Part shown: piece after piece, positions 27,843 through 36,460 of the stretch
Position numbering within the stretch: the stretch's first letter is position 1
How the letters are laid out: every line of letters starts with the position of its first letter
NCBI GenBank assembly: GCA_020635285.1
Contig: JACKAB010000006.1
Span: 585,150-649,149, forward strand
Length of the DNA stretch: 64,000 nucleotides
Direction of reading: 5' to 3'
From: Ignavibacteriales bacterium
GTDB lineage: Bacteria; Bacteroidota; Ignavibacteria; Ignavibacteriales; Melioribacteraceae
The notes under the pieces: generated by a model
Told to the model about the DNA's origin: nothing
Database searches by the model: none
The model's input: only the letters and a program-made list of their open reading frames with translations
Translations under genes and position numbers: made by a program

Positions 27843-28617
27843 AATTTTTGTTGATAATGTAATTCAAAAAATTAAAAGTGATGAAAATGTTACTGGGTTG
27901 GCTCTTGGCGGATCTTGGATAACAAATGAAATTGATGAATTTTCAGATTTAGATTTAATATTGGTTACCAAAAAAAATAAGATTGCTCCAGATGCTGATA
28001 AAATGACAAGATTTGCAGAAACATTTGGTGATTTATTAAATTCATTTACCGGAGAGCATGTTGGTGAAAAGAGACTTTTAATTTGCTTGTATGATAATCC
28101 CCTGCTTCATGTTGATATAAAATTTATTACACCCGATGAACTATTTGAACGAGTTGAAAACCCAATCTTGGTTTGGGAAAGAGAAAATATTTTATCAAAA
28201 ATAATAAATAATTCTGAGCCGAAATTTCCTTATCCAAACTACCAATGGATAGAAGACCGATTCTGGATTTGGGTGCATTACGTTTCTGCAAAAATTGGAC
28301 GAGGAGAATATTTTGAAACTTTAGATTCAATAAATTTTCTTCGTACAAATGTTATTGCTCAATTGCTTCAAATAAAAAATAACCAATTGCCAAAAGGTTT
28401 ACGAAAAGCAGAAAAAATATTTAGTGAGATTGATTTGGAAAGATTGAAAGAAACAATTGCTAAATATAATCGTGAATCTTTAATTAACAGTTTCGAAGAA
28501 ATTATAACACTATATAAAGATTTGAGAAAAACTATTTTTCCTTCAGAGATTAAAGTACAAACTAAAACAGAGAAAAGAAGTTTAGAGTATTTTGAGGAAA
28601 TAAAAGGAAGAAAATAA
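27835..28617 (+). CDS. Nucleotidyltransferase-fold protein
   Basis: A 260-aa protein with the polymerase-beta-like nucleotidyltransferase signature: GGSWITNEIDEFSDLDLILV (residues 25-44) supplies the GS and DxD residues, and HVDIKFI near 101 supplies the third carboxylate. The C-terminal half is helical. This fold includes aminoglycoside and lincosamide nucleotidyltransferases and many uncharacterised enzymes; overall similarity to a named resistance gene is not evident, so I do not call a resistance function. It overlaps the serine hydrolase stop and precedes the ABC genes by six bases. Confidence 0.72.
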   Translation: MHKIFVDNVIQKIKSDENVTGLALGGSWITNEIDEFSDLDLILVTKKNKIAPDADKMTRFAETFGDLLNSFTGEHVGEKRLLICLYDNPLLHVDIKFITPDELFERVENPILVWERENILSKIINNSEPKFPYPNYQWIEDRFWIWVHYVSAKIGRGEYFETLDSINFLRTNVIAQLLQIKNNQLPKGLRKAEKIFSEIDLERLKETIAKYNRESLINSFEEIITLYKDLRKTIFPSEIKVQTKTEKRSLEYFEEIKGRK

Positions 28618-28623
28618 TTCCAC

Positions 28624-29547
28624 ATGAATTCTGAAAAAGTAATTGAAGTAACGGGACTAACTAAAAAATATAAAAAACTAGTTGCCGTAAATAACCTAAA
28701 CCTCAATGTTTATAAAGGTGATGTCTTTGGTTTTCTTGGTCCAAACGGCGCCGGTAAAAGCACAACTATTAGAATGCTGCTGACATTAATTAAACCAACT
28801 TCTGGAAGTATAAAAATATTTGGGCAAGAGTTAAAACCGAATAGAAGTAATATTCTATCACGGATTGGTGCAATTGTAGAAAAGCCGGATTTTTATCTTT
28901 ACTTATCTGCGAGGAAAAATTTAGAGATTCTTGCAAAAATTTCAGGCAAAGAAATTTCTAAAGATAAAATCACAGAAATGCTGGAACTTGTTGGATTGAA
29001 AGATAGAGAAAATAGTAAAGTAAAAACATTTTCACATGGAATGAAACAACGCTTGGGTATTGCTCAAACTCTTCTTCATGATCCGGAATTAATTATTTTA
29101 GATGAACCAACAACCGGACTTGACCCTCAAGGAATGAAGGAAATTAGAGATTTAATAATTTTCTTAAGTAGGGAAAAAGGCAAAACTATTTTTCTTTCTT
29201 CTCACATTTTGCGAGAGATTGAGTTAATAGCAACGCGAATGATTATATTAAATAAAGGGAAAACAGTTATTGAAGGAACAGTTGAGGATTTGCTAAATTC
29301 TGAATCGCTCAAAGTTCAAATTGAGGTAAACGATATAACAAAAACTTTGGATTTGATTAAACCAACTGAATGGCAGTTAAATTACAGATCAACTGAGAAA
29401 AGCAAAATTATATTTGAAATAGAAAAATCTAAAATTTCTGGACTAACTAAATTCCTTATCAACAATGACATTGAAGTTAGCGCCGTAGTTCCGATTAGAT
29501 CACTTGAAGACTATTTCTTACGAATTACAGAAGAGAGTTCCAAATGA
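28624..29547 (+). CDS. ABC-2 type exporter ATP-binding protein
   Basis: A 307-aa ATPase: Walker A GPNGAGKSTTIR near residue 38, Q-loop region IVEKPDFYLYLSARKNL, signature FSHGMKQRLGIAQTLL near 140, Walker B LIILDEPTTGLDPQG near 158, H-loop SSHIL. The C-terminal 85 residues are a regulatory extension common in ABC-2 (CcmA/NatA/GldA-like) ATPases. It overlaps the permease gene by four bases, so both make one transporter. Substrate unknown; a gliding-type GldA role is possible but not supported by other gld genes here. Confidence 0.88.
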   Translation: MNSEKVIEVTGLTKKYKKLVAVNNLNLNVYKGDVFGFLGPNGAGKSTTIRMLLTLIKPTSGSIKIFGQELKPNRSNILSRIGAIVEKPDFYLYLSARKNLEILAKISGKEISKDKITEMLELVGLKDRENSKVKTFSHGMKQRLGIAQTLLHDPELIILDEPTTGLDPQGMKEIRDLIIFLSREKGKTIFLSSHILREIELIATRMIILNKGKTVIEGTVEDLLNSESLKVQIEVNDITKTLDLIKPTEWQLNYRSTEKSKIIFEIEKSKISGLTKFLINNDIEVSAVVPIRSLEDYFLRITEESSK

Positions 29548-30383
29548 TTGCATTAATATATATTGAGCTTCAGAAAATATTTAGAAAGTGGAGAACTTAT
29601 ATAGGTTTTATTGCAATTGGAATCCTCATTCCGCTTGCACAATGGGCGCTCTATGCAGAAGGCATGCGCGGTTATCAGAGTATGTTAACTCGACAGCTCG
29701 GCGATTCCTTTATTTCCGGCGGTAATGTTTTAAACGGTTTTCTTTTAGCTTTTATTACATTGCAAGGATTATATATCCACTTCCCTTTCTTAATTGTTTT
29801 GGTTGGCGGCGATTTATTTTCGAGTGAATCGACAGCAGGAACATACAGAATTTTGCTTACCAGACCAATTTCTAGATTTCAGGTTGTGACTGCAAAATTT
29901 ATTGCTGGTCTAGTTTATACTGCTTCACTTTTACTTTGGTTATTTTTACTAAGCCTTGTCTTAAGCTATATTTTATTTGGTGGCGGAGCCTTAATGGTTT
30001 TCGTACAAAAGATTTACATTTTTGCATCTGATGATGTTTTTTGGCGATTTCTTTCAGCTTATGGATTTGCATATCTGAGTTTAAGTATGGTTTGCACTCT
30101 TGCATTTACCTTTTCTTCACTTGTTGAAAATGCCATAGGTCCAACTATAGCAACTCTTGCAATAATTATTGTATTTACAATTTTGTCCCTACTTCCATTT
30201 GAGGTTTTGGATTCATTCAGACCATATTTTTTTACCACATATTTAGATGATTGGAAATTATTTTTTACAGATCCCATAGATTATGCAACAGTAATAAATT
30301 CAGCAGTAATAGTTATCTCTCATATAATAGTTTTGTATTTAATAACATTATTTATCTTTCTAAAAAAAGATATTTTAACATAG
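29544..30383 (+). CDS. ABC-2 type transporter permease
   Basis: A 279-aa inner-membrane permease with about six membrane segments; the first starts near residue 20 (YIGFIAIGILIPLAQWAL). The stretch DLFSSESTAGTYRILLTRPISR near 95 is the typical coupling helix of ABC-2 permeases. It overlaps the ATPase gene by four bases and is followed after seven bases by the LolA-like gene, so all three are probably one operon. Confidence 0.82.
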   Translation: MIALIYIELQKIFRKWRTYIGFIAIGILIPLAQWALYAEGMRGYQSMLTRQLGDSFISGGNVLNGFLLAFITLQGLYIHFPFLIVLVGGDLFSSESTAGTYRILLTRPISRFQVVTAKFIAGLVYTASLLLWLFLLSLVLSYILFGGGALMVFVQKIYIFASDDVFWRFLSAYGFAYLSLSMVCTLAFTFSSLVENAIGPTIATLAIIIVFTILSLLPFEVLDSFRPYFFTTYLDDWKLFFTDPIDYATVINSAVIVISHIIVLYLITLFIFLKKDILT

Positions 30384-30390
30384 GTTAGCC

Positions 30391-31091
30391 ATGCGATACT
30401 TATTAATTATTTTTTTCATATCATCGATATTATTTGCTCAAACCAAAAATGCCGATGAAATTATTACCAATGTTAAAAATAAATTTGAAACCGTAAAAGA
30501 TTATCAGGTTGATTTGAAAATTGAAGTTGATATGGAATTCTTAAGAGTTCCAAAAGTTTCAGCCACAGTTTATTTTAAGCAGCCTGACAAAATGAAAATG
30601 GATTCGAAAGACTTTGCAGTTTTGCCTAAAGAAGGAATTAACTTTTCACCAATTAGTATGCTTAATGGAGATTATACTTCCATATATGTTAAAGAAGATA
30701 CTTTGGAAAATCATATTGTTGACGTTGTTAAAATTATTCCATTAAGTGATTCAACAAAAATTATATTAACAACATTATGGATTGACACAAAAAATAATGT
30801 TATAAGAAGAAGTAGAAACCACAACTAAAAACAAAAGGTACCTTAATTGCAAAATTAGATTACGATACCATGATAAAATTTGGCTTGCCTTCAAAAATGA
30901 ATTTTATTTTTAATGTGGAAGATCCTAAGTTACCGGAAATGATGGAGATGGAAACTGGCGGTATTAAAAAACCACTTGGTAAAGTAAATAAAAATTTATC
31001 CGGTAAGATAAAAGTCATATACACAAATTATAAAGTAAACGAAGGAATTGACGATTCATTTTTTGTTGATGAAAAGAAAAAAGTCAGATAA
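30391..31091 (+). CDS. LolA-like exported protein, two frame breaks
   Basis: About 233 aa after correction. Signal peptide MRYLLIIFFISSILFAQ, then a stretch typical of LolA/outer-membrane-lipoprotein-sorting domains: DEIITNVKNKFETVKDYQVDLK, VYFKQPDKMKM. Near 30812 one extra base shifts the frame, giving VETTTKNKGTLIAKLDYDTM, and near 30835 it shifts again into the final 73-codon frame, ending VNEGIDDSFFVDEKKKVR. The domain binds lipidated proteins or lipids in the periplasm. The position after an ABC exporter would fit a lipid or lipoprotein transfer step, which is inference. Confidence 0.7.
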
Positions 31092-31199
31092 AAAAGATAA
31101 AACTCAAAAATAATTTTACAAATGAGAATTGGGCATATTTATTTTTTTAAGTATTATTATAGAAATAAATTTTAAAGTTAATCAAAGCAAAAGGTAATT

Positions 31200-32363
31200 A
31201 TGAAAATTCACGAATATCAAGCAAAAGAAATTTTAAGAAAATTCAATGTTCCGGTTCCTGTTGGTAAAGTTGTTTTCTCCCCTGAAGACGCCGTTAAAGC
31301 TGCAAAAGAAATTGCCGGAAATATAAAAGTTGTTAAAGCTCAAATACACGCGGGCGGAAGAGGAAAAGGCGGTGGTGTTAAAGTTGCTAAAAATATTCCT
31401 GATGTAAGAAAATATGCAAAACAAATTTTAGGAATGACTTTGGTTACACATCAAACTGGTCCGGAAGGAAGAGTTGTAAAAAGACTTTTAGTTGAACAAG
31501 GTGTAAACATTGATAAAGAAATGTATGTTGGAATTACCTTGGATCGTGCACAATCAAAAAATGTGGTTATGGTTTCTACAGAAGGCGGAGTTGAAATTGA
31601 AAAAGTAGCTGCTGAAACTCCCGAGAAAATTATAAAAGAAGCTATTGATCCCGCAGTTGGAATGCAGCAATATCAAGCAAGAAAATTAGCTTTTGGTTTA
31701 GGATTGGAAGGAATTCAATTTAAAAATGCTGTTAAATTTTTATTGGCTCTATACAAAGCTTACGATTCGACCGATGCTTCAATTGCTGAAATAAATCCCT
31801 TAGTAGTTACAAAAGAAGGCGAGGTAATTGCGCTTGATGCAAAAATGAATTTTGATGACAATGCACTTTACAGACATAAAGATATTTTAGAATACAGAGA
31901 TTATGATGAAGAAGAACCATTGGAAATTGAAGCCTCAAAATATGACTTGAATTATATTAAGTTAGATGGAAATGTTGGATGCATGGTTAACGGAGCCGGA
32001 CTTGCAATGGGAACAATGGATATTATTAAATTAGCCGGCGGTGAACCAGCAAACTTTTTAGATGTTGGCGGCGGTGCTAACCAAGAGACAGTTGCAAACG
32101 GATTCAAAATTATTTTAAGCGATCCAAATGTTAAAGCAATTCTAATAAATATTTTTGGCGGAATTGTCCGATGCGATAGAGTTGCTCAAGGTGTAATAAA
32201 TGCAGTAAAAGAAATTAAAGTGGAAGTTCCAATTGTTATTAGACTTGAAGGTACAAATGCTAAAGAAGCTGGCGTGCTATTGGCAAAATCGAAAATGAAT
32301 TTTGAAGTTGCTACTACCCTTCAAGATGCCGCAAATAAAGTTACTGCTGTTCTTAAAAAATAA
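31200..32363 (+). CDS. sucC: Succinyl-CoA synthetase beta subunit (SucC)
   Basis: ADP-forming succinate-CoA ligase beta chain, 387 aa, of the TCA cycle. N-terminal ATP-grasp domain begins KIHEYQAKEILRKFNVPVP, with VVKAQIHAGGRGKGGGVK near residue 41, EINPLVV near 197, GAGLAMGTMDIIKLAGG near 265, and the ligase domain NIFGGIVRCDRVAQGV near 320. The alpha subunit gene (sucD) does not follow; a stem-loop terminator does, so sucD must be elsewhere. Ribosome binding site AAGGT is eight bases before ATG 31200. Confidence 0.95.
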   Translation: MKIHEYQAKEILRKFNVPVPVGKVVFSPEDAVKAAKEIAGNIKVVKAQIHAGGRGKGGGVKVAKNIPDVRKYAKQILGMTLVTHQTGPEGRVVKRLLVEQGVNIDKEMYVGITLDRAQSKNVVMVSTEGGVEIEKVAAETPEKIIKEAIDPAVGMQQYQARKLAFGLGLEGIQFKNAVKFLLALYKAYDSTDASIAEINPLVVTKEGEVIALDAKMNFDDNALYRHKDILEYRDYDEEEPLEIEASKYDLNYIKLDGNVGCMVNGAGLAMGTMDIIKLAGGEPANFLDVGGGANQETVANGFKIILSDPNVKAILINIFGGIVRCDRVAQGVINAVKEIKVEVPIVIRLEGTNAKEAGVLLAKSKMNFEVATTLQDAANKVTAVLKK

Positions 32364-32372
32364 ATATTACTA

Positions 32373-32398
32373 CAGAGACGCATTCACTTGCGTCTCTG
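32373..32398 (+). terminator. Stem-loop terminator after sucC
   Basis: CAGAGACGCA (32373-32382) and TGCGTCTCTG (32389-32398) are perfect inverted copies around TTCACT. Similar AGAGACGC palindromes are known as dispersed intergenic elements, so it may be both. Confidence 0.7.
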
Positions 32399-32408
32399 CA
32401 ATTTTAAA

Positions 32409-32680
32409 TCATTTCAGCAACAACATTTTTTTTGTTTGAATAAAATCCCTGTATTGCAATCTGTAAAAATAGACTCCACTTGATAAATTACTTGCATTAA
32501 AATTAATTTCGTAGTTTCCCGTTTTTGGTTAACTAGGGTTTTTACTTCTCTACCAAGAACATCATAGATTTTTAACTCAACATTTGTGTTAAAGCTATAA
32601 GCTATATTTGGGACCGAACATTTTATTGTAGTAGTTGGATTAAATGGATTGCAGAATCTTTACAATTTATAAATTTTATT
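32409..32680 (-). pseudogene. Orphan T9SS/Por C-terminal sorting-domain remnant
   Basis: Reading the minus strand in two or three frames gives a typical C-terminal secretion signal: NPFNPTTTIKCSVPN-like start, VELKIYDVLGREVKTLVNQ, then TGNYEINFNASNLSSGVYFY and RDFIQTKKMLLLK with TGA at 32409-32411. No start codon, signal peptide or passenger domain precedes it; the histidine kinase gene on the same strand ends at 32722. It is therefore the last ~90 codons of a lost secreted protein, or a transposed fragment. The frame shifts are like those in neighbouring genes and may partly be sequence errors. Confidence 0.7.
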
Positions 32681-32721
32681 TTCACTCACAAATTGTTTAT
32701 GTTTATTAAAATTTTTGTACT

Positions 32722-33708
32722 TTAGTCTATTGGTATCTTAAACGCAAAAGTTGAACCAAAACTTTTTTTACTAGTTAACCAAACTTTACCATGATGTTCC
32801 TCAACTATTTTTTTTGCAATCCACAAACCTAAGCCTGAACTAGTTTCATCGCCAGTAGGTTTGTTGCTAAGTTTAGTTCCTTTATCAAATGCGTGTGCTA
32901 CTTCATCTTCCGTTAATCCATAGCCGTTATCTGTAACCTCTAAAGTAACAAAATTTTTATCTTTGTTAGTTACTACTTCTACCTTACTATTTTCAGGGCA
33001 ATATTTTACTGCATTACTAACGTAATTATCTATAACTTCTTTGATTTTTTCTTCGTCCATATTTATATACAAATCATCTTTGGGCTGGTATAATCTTACT
33101 TTTATATTTTTCTTATCCGCTTTAACTTTATTTGCTTTTACAATACTTTCAACGGTTTTATAAAAGTCTGTTTTTGTTTTCTTCATTTGAAAAGGCTCAA
33201 ATTCCTCTGCTACAATATTAGAAAATTCATCGGCTAATTTTACAATTCTCGTTGAAACTTCAACAAGTCCGCCTAAAATCTCATTTTGGTCTTGCGCATT
33301 TAGATCATATGATTCAAGTAGTTCTACAAAATTTTTAATTGTGGAAGCGGGATTTTTAATATCATGTGCAAGCATTGCAAGAGCTTCATCTTTTTTATAT
33401 CGTAAGTCCTTTAATTTTAATTCGCTATTTTCAAGTTGATTTTTTTGTTCTTCAAGAGTTTTAATAACCGATTTAAGCTGCTCAATTTTTTGCTTTAACC
33501 TTCTATTTTTGTCTTCAAGGAATTTTATTTCTTTATTTAAATCCTCATTTTCCATATTAAGATTATTCAATTTTTTTAACTGTTTATTACTACTTTCTCC
33601 ACTAGCTATTTTTGATGAGAAAACATTAATTTTAATCAAATATAAAACGAATCCAATTATGGCTAGAAATAAAACAACAGCGCTTAAAGTCCCGATTAAA
33701 GAATCCAT
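32722..33708 (-). CDS. Membrane-anchored sensor histidine kinase
   Basis: A 328-aa kinase: one N-terminal membrane segment (residues about 5-27), a long coiled coil (about 43-105, LKKLNNLNMENEDLNKEIKF), HisKA with AMLAHDIKNPASTIKNF (phospho-acceptor His115), and a HATPase domain with NYVSNAVKYCPENS, DNGYGLTEDEVAHAF and SSGLGLWIAKKI. No periplasmic sensor domain is present, so the signal may act through the membrane helix or the coiled coil. No response regulator is adjacent (orphan kinase). Confidence 0.87.
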   Translation of the reverse strand: MDSLIGTLSAVVLFLAIIGFVLYLIKINVFSSKIASGESSNKQLKKLNNLNMENEDLNKEIKFLEDKNRRLKQKIEQLKSVIKTLEEQKNQLENSELKLKDLRYKKDEALAMLAHDIKNPASTIKNFVELLESYDLNAQDQNEILGGLVEVSTRIVKLADEFSNIVAEEFEPFQMKKTKTDFYKTVESIVKANKVKADKKNIKVRLYQPKDDLYINMDEEKIKEVIDNYVSNAVKYCPENSKVEVVTNKDKNFVTLEVTDNGYGLTEDEVAHAFDKGTKLSNKPTGDETSSGLGLWIAKKIVEEHHGKVWLTSKKSFGSTFAFKIPID

Positions 33709-33919
33709 ATTATTTTTGATTAATTGTTAAATGTACAAAACTATATATCATAATCGGTAGTAATTTGATTTTATTTATTTTTTTAAAAAATAATTTTTGA
33801 TTCAGATCACTTTATTGCCTTAAAAAGTAATATTTGTAAAAAATAATTTGCTTTTTTTAAATTACTCCCTTACTTTTACAGTCATATTTAAATATATTTC
33901 TAATAAATTAAGTGTGCAG

Positions 33920-34366
33920 ATGCTGGATGCAATAGATCATAAAATATTAAACATTTTGCAAAGAGATGGTAGAACCAAAAGAAATGTAATTGCCGAACAT
34001 GTTGGGCTTTCTCTACCCTCTTTAAGCGAACGACTAAACAAATTAGAAGAACACAAAATTATTGAAGGATACTATGCTCGAGTTAATAGAAAGCCATTTG
34101 GATTCGATTTAATGGCTTTTATAACTGTTTATATGAAGTCTTCAAAGAAATTTCATGAATTGGAAGAGCATGTTTCATCAACACCTGAGATACTTGAATG
34201 TCATTCAATACTTGGAGAAGGTTCTCATTTGCTAAAGGTTTTGGTTAAAAACACTGAGGAATTAGAAAAATTATTAGCAACTATTCAAGCTTGGCCAGGG
34301 GTTTTAAGAACGGTAACAAGCTTTGTATTATCAACAATTAAAGAAACAACGGTAATAAACCTATAA
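33920..34366 (+). CDS. Lrp/AsnC-family transcriptional regulator
   Basis: About 148 aa from ATG 33920 (MLDAIDHKILNILQRDGRTK); the frame is open further upstream to a TTG at 33848 but homology starts here. The N-terminal helix-turn-helix is RNVIAEHVGLSLPSLSERLNKLEE, and the C-terminal RAM effector domain contains GEGSHLLKVLVKNTEELEKLL. It lies ten bases upstream of glutamine synthetase, so it probably controls nitrogen assimilation through binding of an amino acid such as glutamine. Confidence 0.87.
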   Translation: MLDAIDHKILNILQRDGRTKRNVIAEHVGLSLPSLSERLNKLEEHKIIEGYYARVNRKPFGFDLMAFITVYMKSSKKFHELEEHVSSTPEILECHSILGEGSHLLKVLVKNTEELEKLLATIQAWPGVLRTVTSFVLSTIKETTVINL

Positions 34367-34376
34367 AGGAGAAAAT

Positions 34377-35399
34377 ATGGCAAAATGTAAGTTAGAGTAC
34401 ATTTGGTTAGATGGGCATCTACCCACTCAGCAAATGAGAAGTAAAACAAAAATAGTAGAGAATTTTAGCGGTGATGCTAAAGACGCACCTTTATGGTCAT
34501 TTGACGGTTCATCTACTAATCAGGCAAAAGGCGGTTCATCTGATCTACTTTTAAAACCAGTAAGAGCATTTAAAGACCCATATAGAGGTGAAAATGCATT
34601 TTTAGTAATTTCGGAAGTTTTAAATCCAGATAAAACACCTCATGTAACAAACGGAAGAGCAACTATCCAAGATGATGATGAAGATTTTTGGTTTGGATTT
34701 GAACAAGAATACGTTTTGTGGGATCTAGATCATCATACACCTTATGGATTTCCAGCTCCAGGTTATTACCCTCCTCCACAAGGTCCATTTTACTGTTCTG
34801 TTGGCGCTGAATATAACGTTGGAAGGGAAATTGTTGAAGAACATTTAGAGCTTTGTGTAAAAGCTGGAATTAATGTAGAAGGAATAAATGCAGAGGTAAT
34901 GAAGGGTCAATGGGAATATCAGATTTTTGCAAAAGGTGCTAAAGAAGCAGGCGATCAGCTTTGGGCTGCAAGATATTTATTAGAAAGGATTGGCGAAGAT
35001 CATAATATTAGAATCAATTTAGATCCTAAACCTGTTGAAGGCGATTGGAATGGTTCTGGTATGCATGCTAATTTTTCAAACACAACACTAAGAACCTGTG
35101 GAAGTAAAGCTGTTTATGAAAAAATTTGCGAGGCATTTGGTGCAGAAGATAGAATTAAAAAACACATTGAAGTTTATGGAGAAGACAATCACTTAAGATT
35201 AACCGGCAAACATGAAACTGCAGCTATTGATACTTTTAGTTATGGAGTTTCGGATAGAGGTGCTTCAATTAGAATTCCAATTGGAACTGTAGAATCAGGG
35301 TATAAAGGCTGGTTAGAGGATAGAAGACCAGCTTCCAATGCAGATCCTTATAAAGTAGCTGCAGCAATTATAAATACTGTAAAAGCTGTCAAAATCTAG
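34377..35399 (+). CDS. glnA: Type II glutamine synthetase (GSII)
   Basis: ATP-dependent amidation of glutamate with ammonia. The 340-aa length and blocks LWSFDGSSTNQAKGG, FGFEQEYVLWD, GAEYNVGREIVEEHLELCVKAG, INAEVMKGQWEYQI, WNGSGMHANFS, HLRLTGKHETAAI and GASIRIP identify the short eukaryote-like GSII form rather than the ~470-aa bacterial GSI. GSII lacks the adenylylation tyrosine loop, so control is probably transcriptional, in line with the Lrp gene before it. A strong ribosome binding site (AAAGGAG) precedes the ATG, and a strong terminator follows. Confidence 0.93.
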   Translation: MAKCKLEYIWLDGHLPTQQMRSKTKIVENFSGDAKDAPLWSFDGSSTNQAKGGSSDLLLKPVRAFKDPYRGENAFLVISEVLNPDKTPHVTNGRATIQDDDEDFWFGFEQEYVLWDLDHHTPYGFPAPGYYPPPQGPFYCSVGAEYNVGREIVEEHLELCVKAGINVEGINAEVMKGQWEYQIFAKGAKEAGDQLWAARYLLERIGEDHNIRINLDPKPVEGDWNGSGMHANFSNTTLRTCGSKAVYEKICEAFGAEDRIKKHIEVYGEDNHLRLTGKHETAAIDTFSYGVSDRGASIRIPIGTVESGYKGWLEDRRPASNADPYKVAAAIINTVKAVKI

Positions 35400-35428
35400 T
35401 TAAGCTAAAACTTTATTAGTCTACAATT

Positions 35429-35461
35429 AAGCCTCTATTAAATTTAATTTAATGGAGGCTT
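35429..35461. terminator. Terminator between glutamine synthetase and TerC genes
   Basis: AAGCCTCTATTAAAT (35429-35443) and ATTTAATGGAGGCTT (35447-35461) pair at 14 of 15 positions around a 3-base loop, followed by TTTTG on the plus strand. Its place between convergent genes suggests it works both ways. Confidence 0.75.
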
Positions 35462-35475
35462 TTGTTATTGTAAAA

Positions 35476-36219
35476 TTATTCAGTTACAGCTTTTCTTAAT
35501 TTTACTTTATTTTTAATCCCCTTTCTAATTTTCATATTCAACAATTCAACTCCAATTGAAAATGCCATTGCAAAATAAATATAACCTTTTGGAATATGCA
35601 TTTGAAAACCTTCACCAATTAATGATACACCAACTAAAATTAAAAAGCTAAGAGCTAACATTTTTATTGTAGGGTGTGTATCAACAAACTCACCAAGAGC
35701 CTTTGCAGAAAGCATCATAACGCCGACTGCAATTACGATTGCAAGAACCATAACTTCAATATTTTTTGCAAGACCAACTGCAGTAATTACAGAATCTAAA
35801 GAAAAGACAATATCTAAAATTGTTATTTGAATCATAACACTTACAAAATTTGCGGCAACTTTTTGTTTTACGGTTTCCTCCTCACCTTCTAAACTGTGGT
35901 GAATTTCATGAGTACTTTTTGCCAGCAAAAATAATCCGCCAAGAATTAAAATTAAATCTCTTCCTGAAATTTGTTGCGAATAAACTTCGAATAACGGTTC
36001 GGTTAAACTCATCACCCAAGTAAGAGAAAGCAACAGTAATATTCTAGAAATCATTGCAAGAGATAAACCAATTACTCTTCCTTTATTTCTTTCGTTTTCA
36101 GGCAATCTGCCAACTAAAATTGAGATAAAAATTATATTGTCAATACCCAAAACAATTTCCAGAGAAGTTAGAGTTACTAACGCAATCCAAGCTTCAGGTG
36201 ACGAAATCCATTCGAACAT
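35476..36219 (-). CDS. TerC-family integral membrane protein
   Basis: A 247-aa membrane protein with about seven membrane segments. LTSLEIVLGIDNIIFISILVGRLP near residue 17 and ITILDIVFSLDSVITAVG near 132 are the two internally similar halves of the TerC domain, each with the conserved Asp that is thought to coordinate metal. TerC/Alx relatives export manganese or work in metal loading of exported proteins. There are no tellurium-resistance (ter) neighbours, so the name TerC should not be read as tellurium resistance. Confidence 0.85.
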   Translation of the reverse strand: MFEWISSPEAWIALVTLTSLEIVLGIDNIIFISILVGRLPENERNKGRVIGLSLAMISRILLLLSLTWVMSLTEPLFEVYSQQISGRDLILILGGLFLLAKSTHEIHHSLEGEEETVKQKVAANFVSVMIQITILDIVFSLDSVITAVGLAKNIEVMVLAIVIAVGVMMLSAKALGEFVDTHPTIKMLALSFLILVGVSLIGEGFQMHIPKGYIYFAMAFSIGVELLNMKIRKGIKNKVKLRKAVTE

Positions 36220-36460
36220 ATTATTCCTAAGATTTATTTTTATAAAAATTAAATTTATAAAGGTTCAAACATAAACACAATTGGCAAATTTAAAATACTA
36301 AATGAAGCAAGATAATTAAGGAGCTAAAATCAAAAAATAATTGAATTTCTAATTTTAGCACTGCATTGTAAATGATACCCCATTTTTTATGAATAATGAT
36401 AAAAATATTGTTATTATTACAGTTAGAATAATGATTATAGAAAACTTAAAATAAATTAAT

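Noticed and set aside
27835..28617. Aminoglycoside resistance gene
   Set aside because: Only the general nucleotidyltransferase motif is visible; no similarity to a specific resistance enzyme could be recognised.
35476..36219. Tellurium resistance
   Set aside because: A lone TerC-family gene without terABDEZ neighbours is more likely a metal-handling membrane protein.
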